Source of the DNA: CAZKAP01 sp964552195 | GTDB taxonomy: Bacteria; Bacteroidota; Bacteroidia; Flavobacteriales; Flavobacteriaceae | NCBI GenBank assembly: GCA_964552195.1 | Contig: CAZKFM010000001.1 | Location: 372,001 to 436,000, forward strand | Direction: 5' to 3' | DNA length: 64,000 nucleotides | Shown: positions 45,654 to 53,598 of the stretch, in pieces | Layout: every line of letters starts with the position of its first letter | How positions within the stretch are numbered: the first letter of the stretch is position 1 | Made by a program: the position numbers and the translations under genes | The notes under the pieces: generated by a model | Database searches by the model: none | What the model saw: the letters and a program-made list of their open reading frames with translations, nothing else | What the model was told of the DNA's origin: nothing

Positions 45654-47249
45654 TTAGCGGTTTTGATTCACCAGATTCATGAGGTCTACGTCATTGCCGA
45701 GCAGCACCTCCTGACTATTGATGCGACCCTTTAACGGGCCGTTTTCCAGCTTGAGCACTCCTCTTGGACAAACCGCGGAACATATGCCGCAGCCCACACA
45801 GCTCGACCGGACGATATTTGCACCCTTCTGGGCGTAGGCCCGGACATCGATTCCCATTTCGCAATAGGTTGAGCAATTGCCGCAGGAAATACACTGACCC
45901 CCATTAGTCGTTATGCGAAAACGGGAAAACAGGCGCTGCTGGAAGCCCAGTATGGCCGCCATGGGGCAGCCGAAGCGGCACCAGACCCTGCTGCCGAATA
46001 TCGGGTAAAAGCCTACGCCGATCACTCCTGAAAATACACTTCCAATTAGGAAAGAATAGGACTTTCTCAATGTTTCGGCCTTAAATAGAAACAGCCGACT
46101 ATCGCCGAAAACGTGGAGCATAATCAGGGCAATAATCACCGCGAAATAGGCGATCGCACCTGCCCGCGCATCTTTGCGGAATTCTTCTCTTTTGAATACC
46201 ATGGCGTAAAGAAAGACTGCGGTTAGTATAAACCCCACTGTCCACAGGAAGGTGGACTTGGTCAGCCAGTATTTGCTCTGGTCCTCGCCCAGGTAGGAAT
46301 AGACCACGGCCGTAGTCATCAGGACCACGAATACCAAAACACTGTGAATCACCCAACGTTCGATTTTCCAGGCCCGGGTCGTCTTGTCGCTCAGGTGTCG
46401 AAAAGGATCACCTGCGGTCTCGGCCAGGCCCCCGCACCCGCAGACCCAGGAACAGTACCACCGCTTACCGTAGAAATAGGTGAGCAGGGGCGTAATTACG
46501 AAAATGGAAGCAATTCCAAAAATGAGCAGGGCAAGGCCAATGTCCCCTGAGCTGAGGAAGCCGCTGATCCGGTATTTTTCGAAGTTGTAATAATTTAAGG
46601 GCCAGATGTTTTTGAGATCGTAATAGGGGAGGTTGAGTCGGTCCCCATTGAGCCGGGCCATGAATTCGGGAATGATAAAGGCGAACGAGAGCTGGAAGAA
46701 CATCACGCTTATCGTTCGAATGAGCTGGTAGGTATTGTGCCGGTACTTCCAGATGAATTTTACACCGAAGGCCAGGATCGCCAGGGTATACAGGCTGCCG
46801 TACACAAACCACTGACTGGCGGGGTTTCCGCTGAGCATGCGGCTCAGTGGATCAAACAGGGAGACGATGCCGGTGTTTGGACCGCCCTCGGGATGGAGCC
46901 CCAGAGTTTCCGGGTAGAAATACAGCATAATGTAAAAGGCGGTGATGGCTATGCCGGCAATCCAACCCCAAAACCCCATGGAGCTGATGGAATGAAACCA
47001 CACCCGATTGTTCTTGATTCCCGGAGGCTGATTTCGGTAGGACGCCCAGCTGAATCCGACTACTCCTGCAAACATGGAGGCCAGGGAACTCCAGAGAACG
47101 TTAGGGTTCTGGGACCAGGGTTCATACCACAGGCAGACGATGAGTGCAAATACCCCTCCCAGCCCGATCAGGGTAAAGAGGCGTTGAAGGTTGTTAAGGT
47201 GGGCCGGCGGTCCGCCGGCTATGGACATGCTTGGTTCCGCTTTCATCAT
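45654..47249 (-). CDS. Membrane polyferredoxin (NosR/NapH/RdxA-like 4Fe-4S protein)
   Basis: 531 residues with about eight to nine membrane helices. Two cysteine pairs at helix ends (CSWVCGCGG and CRFGCPM) resemble the CxxxCP marks of NosR/NapH/RdxA proteins. The C-terminal domain holds two classical clusters (CISCGNCSTYCEMG and CVGCGICSAVCPRG). Such proteins pass electrons across the inner membrane. There is no FMN-binding domain and no nos or nap gene nearby, so a denitrification role is not supported. Ten bases downstream of the FAD oxidoreductase gene, whose electrons it might accept (inference). Confidence 0.88.
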   Translation of the reverse strand: MMKAEPSMSIAGGPPAHLNNLQRLFTLIGLGGVFALIVCLWYEPWSQNPNVLWSSLASMFAGVVGFSWASYRNQPPGIKNNRVWFHSISSMGFWGWIAGIAITAFYIMLYFYPETLGLHPEGGPNTGIVSLFDPLSRMLSGNPASQWFVYGSLYTLAILAFGVKFIWKYRHNTYQLIRTISVMFFQLSFAFIIPEFMARLNGDRLNLPYYDLKNIWPLNYYNFEKYRISGFLSSGDIGLALLIFGIASIFVITPLLTYFYGKRWYCSWVCGCGGLAETAGDPFRHLSDKTTRAWKIERWVIHSVLVFVVLMTTAVVYSYLGEDQSKYWLTKSTFLWTVGFILTAVFLYAMVFKREEFRKDARAGAIAYFAVIIALIMLHVFGDSRLFLFKAETLRKSYSFLIGSVFSGVIGVGFYPIFGSRVWCRFGCPMAAILGFQQRLFSRFRITTNGGQCISCGNCSTYCEMGIDVRAYAQKGANIVRSSCVGCGICSAVCPRGVLKLENGPLKGRINSQEVLLGNDVDLMNLVNQNR

Positions 47250-47259
47250 AATGGTATGG

Positions 47260-48615
47260 TTAAGGTCGGATCAATCCGAATACTTCCTTTCTATTCCTTC
47301 TGGCGGGCTTAAGGCTTTTCCCATATTCTTGGTTGTAGGCAACTAATATTTCACCTTCGTATTTGCGGTAGAATTCCGGATCGAAATTGGCCGTACGCAA
47401 ACTCGTCATGACCTCGTCCACCGTTTTCTCCTGGCTCAGCCAGCGGTCGAAAACCTCATGCCTCATTCGAATGCCGAACGCATTGATGCCAAGGAATTTC
47501 TGGGTCTCCTTGTGGAAGGACACCGTTATACTGAGCCACTCTTTGGGGTGCCTCCAGTGGAACTGTTCTTCATAGGGCTTCCTGGACCGCTGCGAAAACA
47601 CCCATCCGTACGTCTGGTACTCGATATCCAGAAATTTGGCCGAATTGAACCAGTGTCCCGGCCTGTAAGGAGTAGGATTGCCACAGATAGTCTGGGCTAC
47701 GGCTTCTCCCATCATGCGTCCGGTGTACCAGACGGCCTCGACCGGCCTGCGGTTGCCTATGGCTTCCCGCTGCTGAGCACAATCGCCGATGGCGAAAACG
47801 TCCTTTGCACTGGTCCTCAGTTCCCTATCGACCAGAATCCCTTTATCGGTCTCTATGCCCGAGCCCCTGAGGAATTTTATGTTAGGCGAAACCCCCGCTG
47901 TCAGTCCAACCAGGTCACAATGAATTTCTTCTTCGCTGCCTTCGATTACCACGGAGGATACCCGGCCATCCGGACCGGCTTTGATTTCTTTCAGATTCGT
48001 ACTGAGTCTGAGGTCGATATGATGGGACCGAATGTGCTCGTTGAGCATTGCCGATTCCCCATCGGGCAGTACACCGTTCCAGAAACTGCTCTCCCGAACC
48101 AGGAAGGTGACGGGTATATCCCGGCTGCGCAGCATTTCGGCAAGTTCGATTCCGATGAGGCCCCCACCGACTATGACGGCTCGCCGGCAGGCTTCCCTGT
48201 TCGGCGCATTGGATTCCAGCAGGTCTAGATCTTGCTTGGAATAGAGCCCCTGAACGCCGTGCAGGTCCTGTCCGGGCCAACCGAACTTGTTGGGTTTGGA
48301 TCCCGAGGCAATAATTAGCTGATCGTAGTGAAAATCGTGGACTCCATCAACCTGCACACTCTTTTTCACAGTATCCACGGTATTGACGTGCCCACGGAAC
48401 AACTCGATCCGATTCTTTTTCCAGAATCCGGCTTCGTAAGGCTCGGTTTGCTCGAATTTCATGTGGCCCATGTACACGTACATCAGGGCCGTTCTCGAGA
48501 AGAAATAGTCCGTCTCCCCCGAGATCACCAATATGCGTTTGTCGGAATGTTTCCTTATGTGGCGGGCAGCGGTAATGCCGGAGATACCGTTTCCGATGAC
48601 GATAACGGGGTTCAT
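47260..48615 (-). CDS. FAD-dependent NAD(P)H oxidoreductase (rubredoxin/nitrite-reductase-like)
   Basis: 451 residues. Two dinucleotide folds: VIGNGISGITAARHI at the N-terminus and VIVGGGLIGIELAEML in the middle, then the FAD-end motif DVFAIGDCAQ. This is the pyridine-nucleotide-disulfide oxidoreductase fold, without the redox CxxxxC pair. A further C-terminal domain (about 330-451) is not assigned. First gene of the redox-glycosyltransferase operon; likely gives NAD(P)H electrons to the polyferredoxin (inference). Confidence 0.88.
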   Translation of the reverse strand: MNPVIVIGNGISGITAARHIRKHSDKRILVISGETDYFFSRTALMYVYMGHMKFEQTEPYEAGFWKKNRIELFRGHVNTVDTVKKSVQVDGVHDFHYDQLIIASGSKPNKFGWPGQDLHGVQGLYSKQDLDLLESNAPNREACRRAVIVGGGLIGIELAEMLRSRDIPVTFLVRESSFWNGVLPDGESAMLNEHIRSHHIDLRLSTNLKEIKAGPDGRVSSVVIEGSEEEIHCDLVGLTAGVSPNIKFLRGSGIETDKGILVDRELRTSAKDVFAIGDCAQQREAIGNRRPVEAVWYTGRMMGEAVAQTICGNPTPYRPGHWFNSAKFLDIEYQTYGWVFSQRSRKPYEEQFHWRHPKEWLSITVSFHKETQKFLGINAFGIRMRHEVFDRWLSQEKTVDEVMTSLRTANFDPEFYRKYEGEILVAYNQEYGKSLKPARRNRKEVFGLIRP

Positions 48616-48871
48616 AGGTTGTTGAATTTTCTTCTCCTAAGGTCGTAGCTTTTGGACAAACCTTAAAAAGTTTAAGCCTATTTAGACCGAATATTCACCT
48701 TGAAACCCAGCGCAGTACCGCAACCTGTACCGATACCATAAATCGAGGACCGGTATGCGTGCCCACGGTCAGGCCATATAACTGCACTTTTGGTCAGGTC
48801 CATGCAACAAGTAGCGGAATTCCCGTATTTTAGGCTTTATGTATAAGCCGTACTACTCCTGCGTTCCCGCA

Positions 48872-49900
48872 ATGAGAATCTTGAAGAGACTCCTTGTGCT
48901 CGGCCTGGCGGTCTCAGCGCTTTCGCTCCTGCCCGGGGATAAAACCGATACGGATATGGTCAATGGGGTGAGTTTCGTGGGCAGTCGCAGGGCGGCAGCT
49001 CAGGAACACGTGGAGCCCCTCCTTGAACTCGGGGCGAATTATGCAGTCGTAATGCCCTTTGCATTCTTGCAGAACCTGCAATCCTGTGAACTTAAATACG
49101 ATAGTGAGGGTCAGTGGTATGGAGAGCGCCTGGAAGGGGCACGTCAGTACACCCGTCTATTGCACGATAATGGCATACGGGTAATGTTGAAACCTCAGAT
49201 CTGGGTATGGAGGGGCTCCTTCACCGGGGAAATCGAAATGGAGACGGAAGAGGACTGGAAGGCATTCGAACAATCGTACCGGGATTATGTGCTGCTATTT
49301 GCCCAGCTGGCTCAGGAGGAAGAGGTGGAAATATACTGCATAGGAACAGAGCTCGAGCGGTTTGTTCTGAACAGGTCCGGTTTTTGGGTGCAATTAATCG
49401 AAGACATTCGCGAAGTGTATCAGGGTAAGCTAACCTATGCGGCAAACTGGGATGAATATCCCCAGGTTCCCTTCTGGAGCGATCTGGATTTCATCGGAGT
49501 TGATGCCTACTTCCCCCTATCGGAAAAACGCAATCCATCCGTTCAAGAGATACAAGCCGGGTGGCAACGCTGGAAGTCCGAATTGCAAAGGTGTTCGGGT
49601 GCAGTAGATCGGCCGGTACTCTTCACCGAATTCGGTTACCGCAGCATGGATTTCGGTCTGAAGAAGCCTTGGCTCGTCGATAGAAACGAAATGCGGGTCA
49701 ACCTGAATCTGCAAGCCAATGCCTACCGGGCCGTATTCGCTGAAATCTGGGAAGAAGATTGGTTTTCAGGGGGCTTCCTCTGGAAATGGTTTATCGAAGC
49801 GGATGCAGCCGGAGGTGCAGAGGACAACCGGTTTACCCCCCAGAATAAACCTGCGCAGGAGGTCATAACCGGGCATTTCCAAAAGTATAAGCATTTGTAA
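48872..49900 (+). CDS. GH113-like (beta-mannanase fold) glycoside hydrolase
   Basis: 342 residues from the ATG at 48872; an upstream ATG at 48839 adds 11 residues before the signal-like segment (RILKRLLVLGLAVSALSLLPG). TIM-barrel with the acid/base in CIGTELER (E160) and nucleophile in LFTEFGYRS (E253), and NWDEYPQVPFW plus FIGVDAYFPLS, as in GH113/GH5-like mannanases. An exported or membrane-anchored hydrolase acting on mannans or related beta-glycans is likely; specificity unproven. It is divergent from the redox-glycosyltransferase operon. Confidence 0.78.
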   Translation: MRILKRLLVLGLAVSALSLLPGDKTDTDMVNGVSFVGSRRAAAQEHVEPLLELGANYAVVMPFAFLQNLQSCELKYDSEGQWYGERLEGARQYTRLLHDNGIRVMLKPQIWVWRGSFTGEIEMETEEDWKAFEQSYRDYVLLFAQLAQEEEVEIYCIGTELERFVLNRSGFWVQLIEDIREVYQGKLTYAANWDEYPQVPFWSDLDFIGVDAYFPLSEKRNPSVQEIQAGWQRWKSELQRCSGAVDRPVLFTEFGYRSMDFGLKKPWLVDRNEMRVNLNLQANAYRAVFAEIWEEDWFSGGFLWKWFIEADAAGGAEDNRFTPQNKPAQEVITGHFQKYKHL

Positions 49901-50016
49901 TCTCTTGTATCTAAAGGGAATGATCGACGAAATGCATATTTCTTCGGTCACGGACAATTCATTTCGTGGTTTTTTACTTACTTTGTGTATGGCACCCCAC
50001 GCCAATCAAATAGTAT

Positions 50017-51021
50017 ATGAAAGGAAAACTACTCTTGATCTTAGGGTTGTTTTGCGTTTCCACGGCATTCCCACAAAACTACCGGGAAGTGGTTGCCAGG
50101 TCAGGTGATGGAATATTCTCCATGTTGAGAAATGAAGGCCTGGACCCGGTTGCGTTTTACGGCAAATTTATTGAACTCAACAAGGATAAACTGGGTGAAG
50201 GCAGCGCTCTCAAGCTGGGAGAAACCTACTTGATTCCCATTGTGGAATCTGAGGAACAAGGCAACTTTAGCGACAGGGCCGTACTGGTCCGCCTGGGTGA
50301 CACCATTGAACGGCCGCTGCTCAAAGGTCGTTTTTCCAAATTGCGTACTAAAAGTGATAAGCTGGAAGAGGCGGTCATTTATCTCATCAGTGCATACCAT
50401 CCCAAGGCCCTGAATCAGCGGGTTTGGGAAGAATCACGAGAGATAAATCTCAAAATTGCCGAAGAACTGGTCGAAAATGGGGCCAAGGTTTACCTGATTG
50501 AGTCGCCCCTGGACTCGCTAGGAAGCCTTGAGGAGACTCCAACTTCAGCCTGGGTACCCACAGAGGAACGAGCCGAATATTCGATGGCGCCATCGGAGCT
50601 CATGAGTCGTTATGTCGACGCCATCAATACGCGATACCTGAAGAACTCCGGGGCTTACCAGCGGGTGCTGCTTACCCGTTTGGACGGTCCGGTTCGGGGT
50701 TCATCCTGCGATATCCGAATCATGCATTACCGGGAGAGTCGGGAGAGTAAGCTGGTCGCCCGCAAACTAAAAGAGATGTTCCGGGAACAGCAACTGACAA
50801 GGCAGGAAGTCAGGGATCCGTCCAGTTTCTTTAAGAATCCCACGAATATATATTTGGGACGTAATGTGCTGGCACCCATCACCCTGATCGAATTCACTTC
50901 CAATCCTGAGGGGCTCGCAGAAAGCGATTTCCGGATATCCAATGATCAGGACCTCTTCGGACGACTCATTGCCAGCGGCCTGCGCGAAGATTACGCCCGC
51001 ATACTTTTCGAGGACGAATAG
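50017..51021 (+). CDS. Divergent Amidase_3-like protein with LysM-like N-terminus
   Basis: 334 residues, signal peptide ending TAFPQ. Residues about 27-76 read like a degenerate LysM domain (GDGIFSMLRNEGLDP, KLGETYLIP). The rest follows N-acetylmuramoyl-L-alanine amidases weakly: H128 (SAYHPK), E142 (REINLKIAEEL), H237 (IRIMHYRES) and E292 (TLIEFTSNPE) fall in the places of the zinc ligands and catalytic Glu, with GAKVYLIE between. The usual GHGG and SIHxN boxes are not intact, so activity is uncertain. If active it would cleave peptides from murein. Confidence 0.55.
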   Translation: MKGKLLLILGLFCVSTAFPQNYREVVARSGDGIFSMLRNEGLDPVAFYGKFIELNKDKLGEGSALKLGETYLIPIVESEEQGNFSDRAVLVRLGDTIERPLLKGRFSKLRTKSDKLEEAVIYLISAYHPKALNQRVWEESREINLKIAEELVENGAKVYLIESPLDSLGSLEETPTSAWVPTEERAEYSMAPSELMSRYVDAINTRYLKNSGAYQRVLLTRLDGPVRGSSCDIRIMHYRESRESKLVARKLKEMFREQQLTRQEVRDPSSFFKNPTNIYLGRNVLAPITLIEFTSNPEGLAESDFRISNDQDLFGRLIASGLREDYARILFEDE

Positions 51022-51113
51022 GCGCCGTTCCCATCTCTGTCGTTACCATCTACTTGGGTCTCCTTAGCGGCCAATCCCTTTTTTTATCGGGATGCGACAC
51101 TTACCCCATGCCA

Positions 51114-52079
51114 TTAGCAGCAACCCCCGCCGCGATAGTGGAAGGTACTTTCGCTGATAAAGATGCTCTCATCGAGTTGGGCGAGGGCATTGGCAGTTTT
51201 ATCGCATATGGCGAGCGGCTGATTGCGTGACAACAGGTGCCCCTTGCCATCGTCAAAAACTTCCTGATCACCGTAATAAATGGCCGATTTACCGGTAAAT
51301 ATGCAGGGGCCGTCTGAAGGCATCGGGTCCTTTATGGCTGCCACCTCAACCGATTCGATGTAGATGAGTTCATCCGTGGCGTAGTGTTCCGGGGCTAATA
51401 CCCGATAGGGAATGCGAGCCCGGATTTCTATGGTTCCGAAGCCGGCCCCGGTGAGGACTTCGAGGTAATCCTTAAGTGGGATACAGCCACTTAGGCACAT
51501 GGCACGCAAGCGGTCGTCCGACCTGAGTGCCTCGTTCATGGGCTGCTCGCAGATGGGGTCGCTCATCACCAGTCGACCATGAGGTTTGAGCACGCGATAC
51601 ATCTCGGAAACGGCCTTTTTCAGGTCGTCAATCTTAAAGATATTGAAGAGGCAGTTCTGTGCGGCCACATCCATAGAAGCGCTTTCCACAGGAAGTTCCA
51701 GTGCGCTGCCTTCCCGGAGTTCTACGTAGTCACTGCGGAACCAATCGTTTTCTTTCTCGGCCAGTTCGAAGTTCCGGCGCGAGGCCTGCAGCATTTCCGG
51801 TACGGAATCTATGCCCGTAACGCCCCCTTTTTGCCTAGAGAAGTAGGAGAATTGCAGGAGTTCCATGCCTCCTCCCACACCCACGTATAAAACCCTGGGA
51901 TTACCTACCAGGTCCTGGGCAGAAACGGTGCTCCCGCAACCGTAATTCATATTCTGCATGATCCGGGGAATGGATAGCCCGGGAAACTGCCAGATCGGAT
52001 TGGTGGTGCAGCAGAGACCCACGTCCGGGGTTTCGGCTGCTTCTTTGTACAGATTCTGGGTAGCGTCGAGGTAACTCAT
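51114..52079 (-). CDS. arsM: Arsenite methyltransferase, arsenosugar-type ArsM
   Basis: 321 residues, class-I SAM methyltransferase. VGVGGGMELLQFSYFS is the SAM loop; Cys-rich sites GLCCTT, NYGCGST, CLSGCIP and the terminal GGGCC fit arsenite-binding ArsM proteins. The C-terminal half (from about 225) contains a domain typical of the arsenosugar ArsM group. It converts arsenite to methylated arsenicals that are later joined to a ribose from SAM. Start overlaps the phosphorylase stop by 4 bases. Last gene of the unit. The radical-SAM partner ArsS is not encoded here. Confidence 0.87.
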   Translation of the reverse strand: MSYLDATQNLYKEAAETPDVGLCCTTNPIWQFPGLSIPRIMQNMNYGCGSTVSAQDLVGNPRVLYVGVGGGMELLQFSYFSRQKGGVTGIDSVPEMLQASRRNFELAEKENDWFRSDYVELREGSALELPVESASMDVAAQNCLFNIFKIDDLKKAVSEMYRVLKPHGRLVMSDPICEQPMNEALRSDDRLRAMCLSGCIPLKDYLEVLTGAGFGTIEIRARIPYRVLAPEHYATDELIYIESVEVAAIKDPMPSDGPCIFTGKSAIYYGDQEVFDDGKGHLLSRNQPLAICDKTANALAQLDESIFISESTFHYRGGGCC

Positions 52080-52891
52080 AGTCGTAAAATCAATTCTTTG
52101 AAGAGTTCGATCATTTTGGGTTCGGCCTTGTTGGCTATGGAAAGGATCTCCTCTATGTTTATGGGCTTCAGGTTATCCGGATCACATTCGTCGGTGAGCA
52201 CGGATACCGCTGCTACAGGTAGTCGCAATTGGTTGGCAACCATTACTTCCGGCACCGTACTCATTCCTACGGCATCCGCCCCAAGGATCCTGAGCATTCG
52301 GTATTCGGCCCGGGTTTCCAGCTGGGGGCCAACCACGGCGGCATATATGCCCTTGTGAAGGCCAATTCCCCGCTCCTTGCCAATGCGCTCCAGTTGTGCC
52401 ATGAGTCCGGGATCGTAGGGTGCACTCATATCGACGAAACGATCGCCGAACTCTGCCACGTTGCTGAACGCCAGTGGAGACCCACTCTGCAAATTGATAT
52501 GATCGTCGATAAGCATGAGTTCACCTTTATGGAAGTCCAGGTTGATGGCCCCGGCCGCGTTGGAGATCAGCAGGGTCTTTATTCCCAGAGCGTGCATAAT
52601 CCGGATCGGATACGTAATATCCAGGAAATCATAACCCTCATACAGGTGAAATCGTCCCTGCATTACGACTACCTTTTTACCCGCTAAATCGCCATATATG
52701 AGTTTGCCCGAATGAAACTCCACGGTAGCCAGGGGGAAATATGGAATATGGTTGTAGTAAGCGAGTTTTTGGTTTTCTATCTCATCCACAAGTTTGCCGA
52801 GGCCCGATCCCAGAACGATACCCACTTCGGGTTCCTCAAAACCCTTTTGTCTGATGTAATTCAGGGATTCCTCCAGCTGTTTAGTTGTCAT
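52076..52891 (-). CDS. Purine-nucleoside phosphorylase
   Basis: 271 residues, PNP family-2 trimeric type: VGIVLGSGLG, HSGKLIYGDL, MQGRFHLYEGY, SNAAGAINLDF, DAVGMSTVPEVMVA and LTDECDP with the conserved purine-site Asp/Asn. Splits purine nucleosides with phosphate to base and ribose-1-phosphate. In arsenosugar clusters it is thought to remove adenine from the dimethylarsinoyl-adenosine intermediate. Its place between arsM and the TIGR04282-like gene supports this. Confidence 0.93.
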   Translation of the reverse strand: MTTKQLEESLNYIRQKGFEEPEVGIVLGSGLGKLVDEIENQKLAYYNHIPYFPLATVEFHSGKLIYGDLAGKKVVVMQGRFHLYEGYDFLDITYPIRIMHALGIKTLLISNAAGAINLDFHKGELMLIDDHINLQSGSPLAFSNVAEFGDRFVDMSAPYDPGLMAQLERIGKERGIGLHKGIYAAVVGPQLETRAEYRMLRILGADAVGMSTVPEVMVANQLRLPVAAVSVLTDECDPDNLKPINIEEILSIANKAEPKMIELFKELILRL

Positions 52892-53538
52892 AAGTTCAAA
52901 TCGTTTAGGAATTTCTGAAAAGCATCGATGCCTGCGATATCCTCGTAGTAATCGATGTCGTTGCGAATGGACAGTTCAGCATAGTCCAGGGATGCCAGAC
53001 GGTTCAGGGTCTTTGGGAGCACCTCCTCCGTACCCCAGGCCATGTTCTCAAATATACCCGGAATGAGCTCCTTAATGCCCAACAGATAGTATCCTCCGTC
53101 CTCGGCCGGACCGATCACTGCATCCTTTTCGGAAAGCAGATGGAATGCCTCCTGTATGTCCGGGGTGTCAATGTCGAACAGGTCACTGCCCATGATACAG
53201 ATGTTCTGATATCCATCGCAAAATCCCTCCGCGAATGCATTTTTCATGCGCTCACCCAGGTTGGAGCCCCTCTGCTTTCTTTTGTCGAAGCGGGATTCTT
53301 CCCAGCAGTCGTTCCGAATGATCTCGTCGGAATAATACACCCGAATATCGGCCTTAACTCCATGGGCAACCTGGGCTGTATGCTCCAACAAAAAGATGTA
53401 GATATCGAGTGCGGCCTGATCTCCTATGGTCTTGGCCAGTCTGGTTTTACACTGACCCAGAACCGGATTTCGCGTGAAGATCAACAGCAGATGGGCTCTG
53501 GGATTACTATTGCGGACTCGGGCTGATGGGTTACGCAT
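52888..53538 (-). CDS. TIGR04282-like arsenosugar glycosyltransferase
   Basis: 216 residues from the ATG at 53538; a TTG at 53583 would put the start upstream of the likely promoter. GT-A-like fold: IFTRNPVLGQCKTRLAKTIGD, ICIMGSDLFDIDTPD and GPAEDGGYYLLGIKE are typical of the TIGR04282 group. It may transfer the arsenoribose to an acceptor. Operon start; the -7-like palindrome TAAATTTA lies 6 bases before the ATG. Overlaps PNP start by 4 bases. Confidence 0.85.
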   Translation of the reverse strand: MRNPSARVRNSNPRAHLLLIFTRNPVLGQCKTRLAKTIGDQAALDIYIFLLEHTAQVAHGVKADIRVYYSDEIIRNDCWEESRFDKRKQRGSNLGERMKNAFAEGFCDGYQNICIMGSDLFDIDTPDIQEAFHLLSEKDAVIGPAEDGGYYLLGIKELIPGIFENMAWGTEEVLPKTLNRLASLDYAELSIRNDIDYYEDIAGIDAFQKFLNDLNL

Positions 53539-53544
53539 GGTCTG

Positions 53545-53576
53545 TAAATTTAATGGAAAACAGAATGATATCTTTA
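53545..53576. promoter_or_regulatory. Divergent promoter region (arsenosugar cluster / GH32-like gene)
   Basis: TAAATTTA at 53545-53552 is one base off TAnnTTTG on the minus strand, 6 bases before the ATG at 53538. TATCTTTA at 53569-53576 is one base off on the plus strand for the gene at 53599. The two promoters face away within 60 bases. Confidence 0.4.
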
Positions 53577-53598
53577 TGGTCAATTTCAGCGTCGGATC

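Noticed and set aside
45654..47249. Polyferredoxin as NosR of a denitrification cluster
   Set aside because: No FMN-binding domain and no nosZ, nosD or nap genes in the neighbourhood.
48662..48676. CTTAAA-AAG-TTTAAG inverted repeat upstream of the FAD oxidoreductase
   Set aside because: Short and AT-rich; one copy only, so no support as an operator.
51064..51094. ATCCC/GGGAT hairpin around a T run between the amidase and arsM
   Set aside because: Five-base stem with a long loop containing the T run; not a terminator shape.
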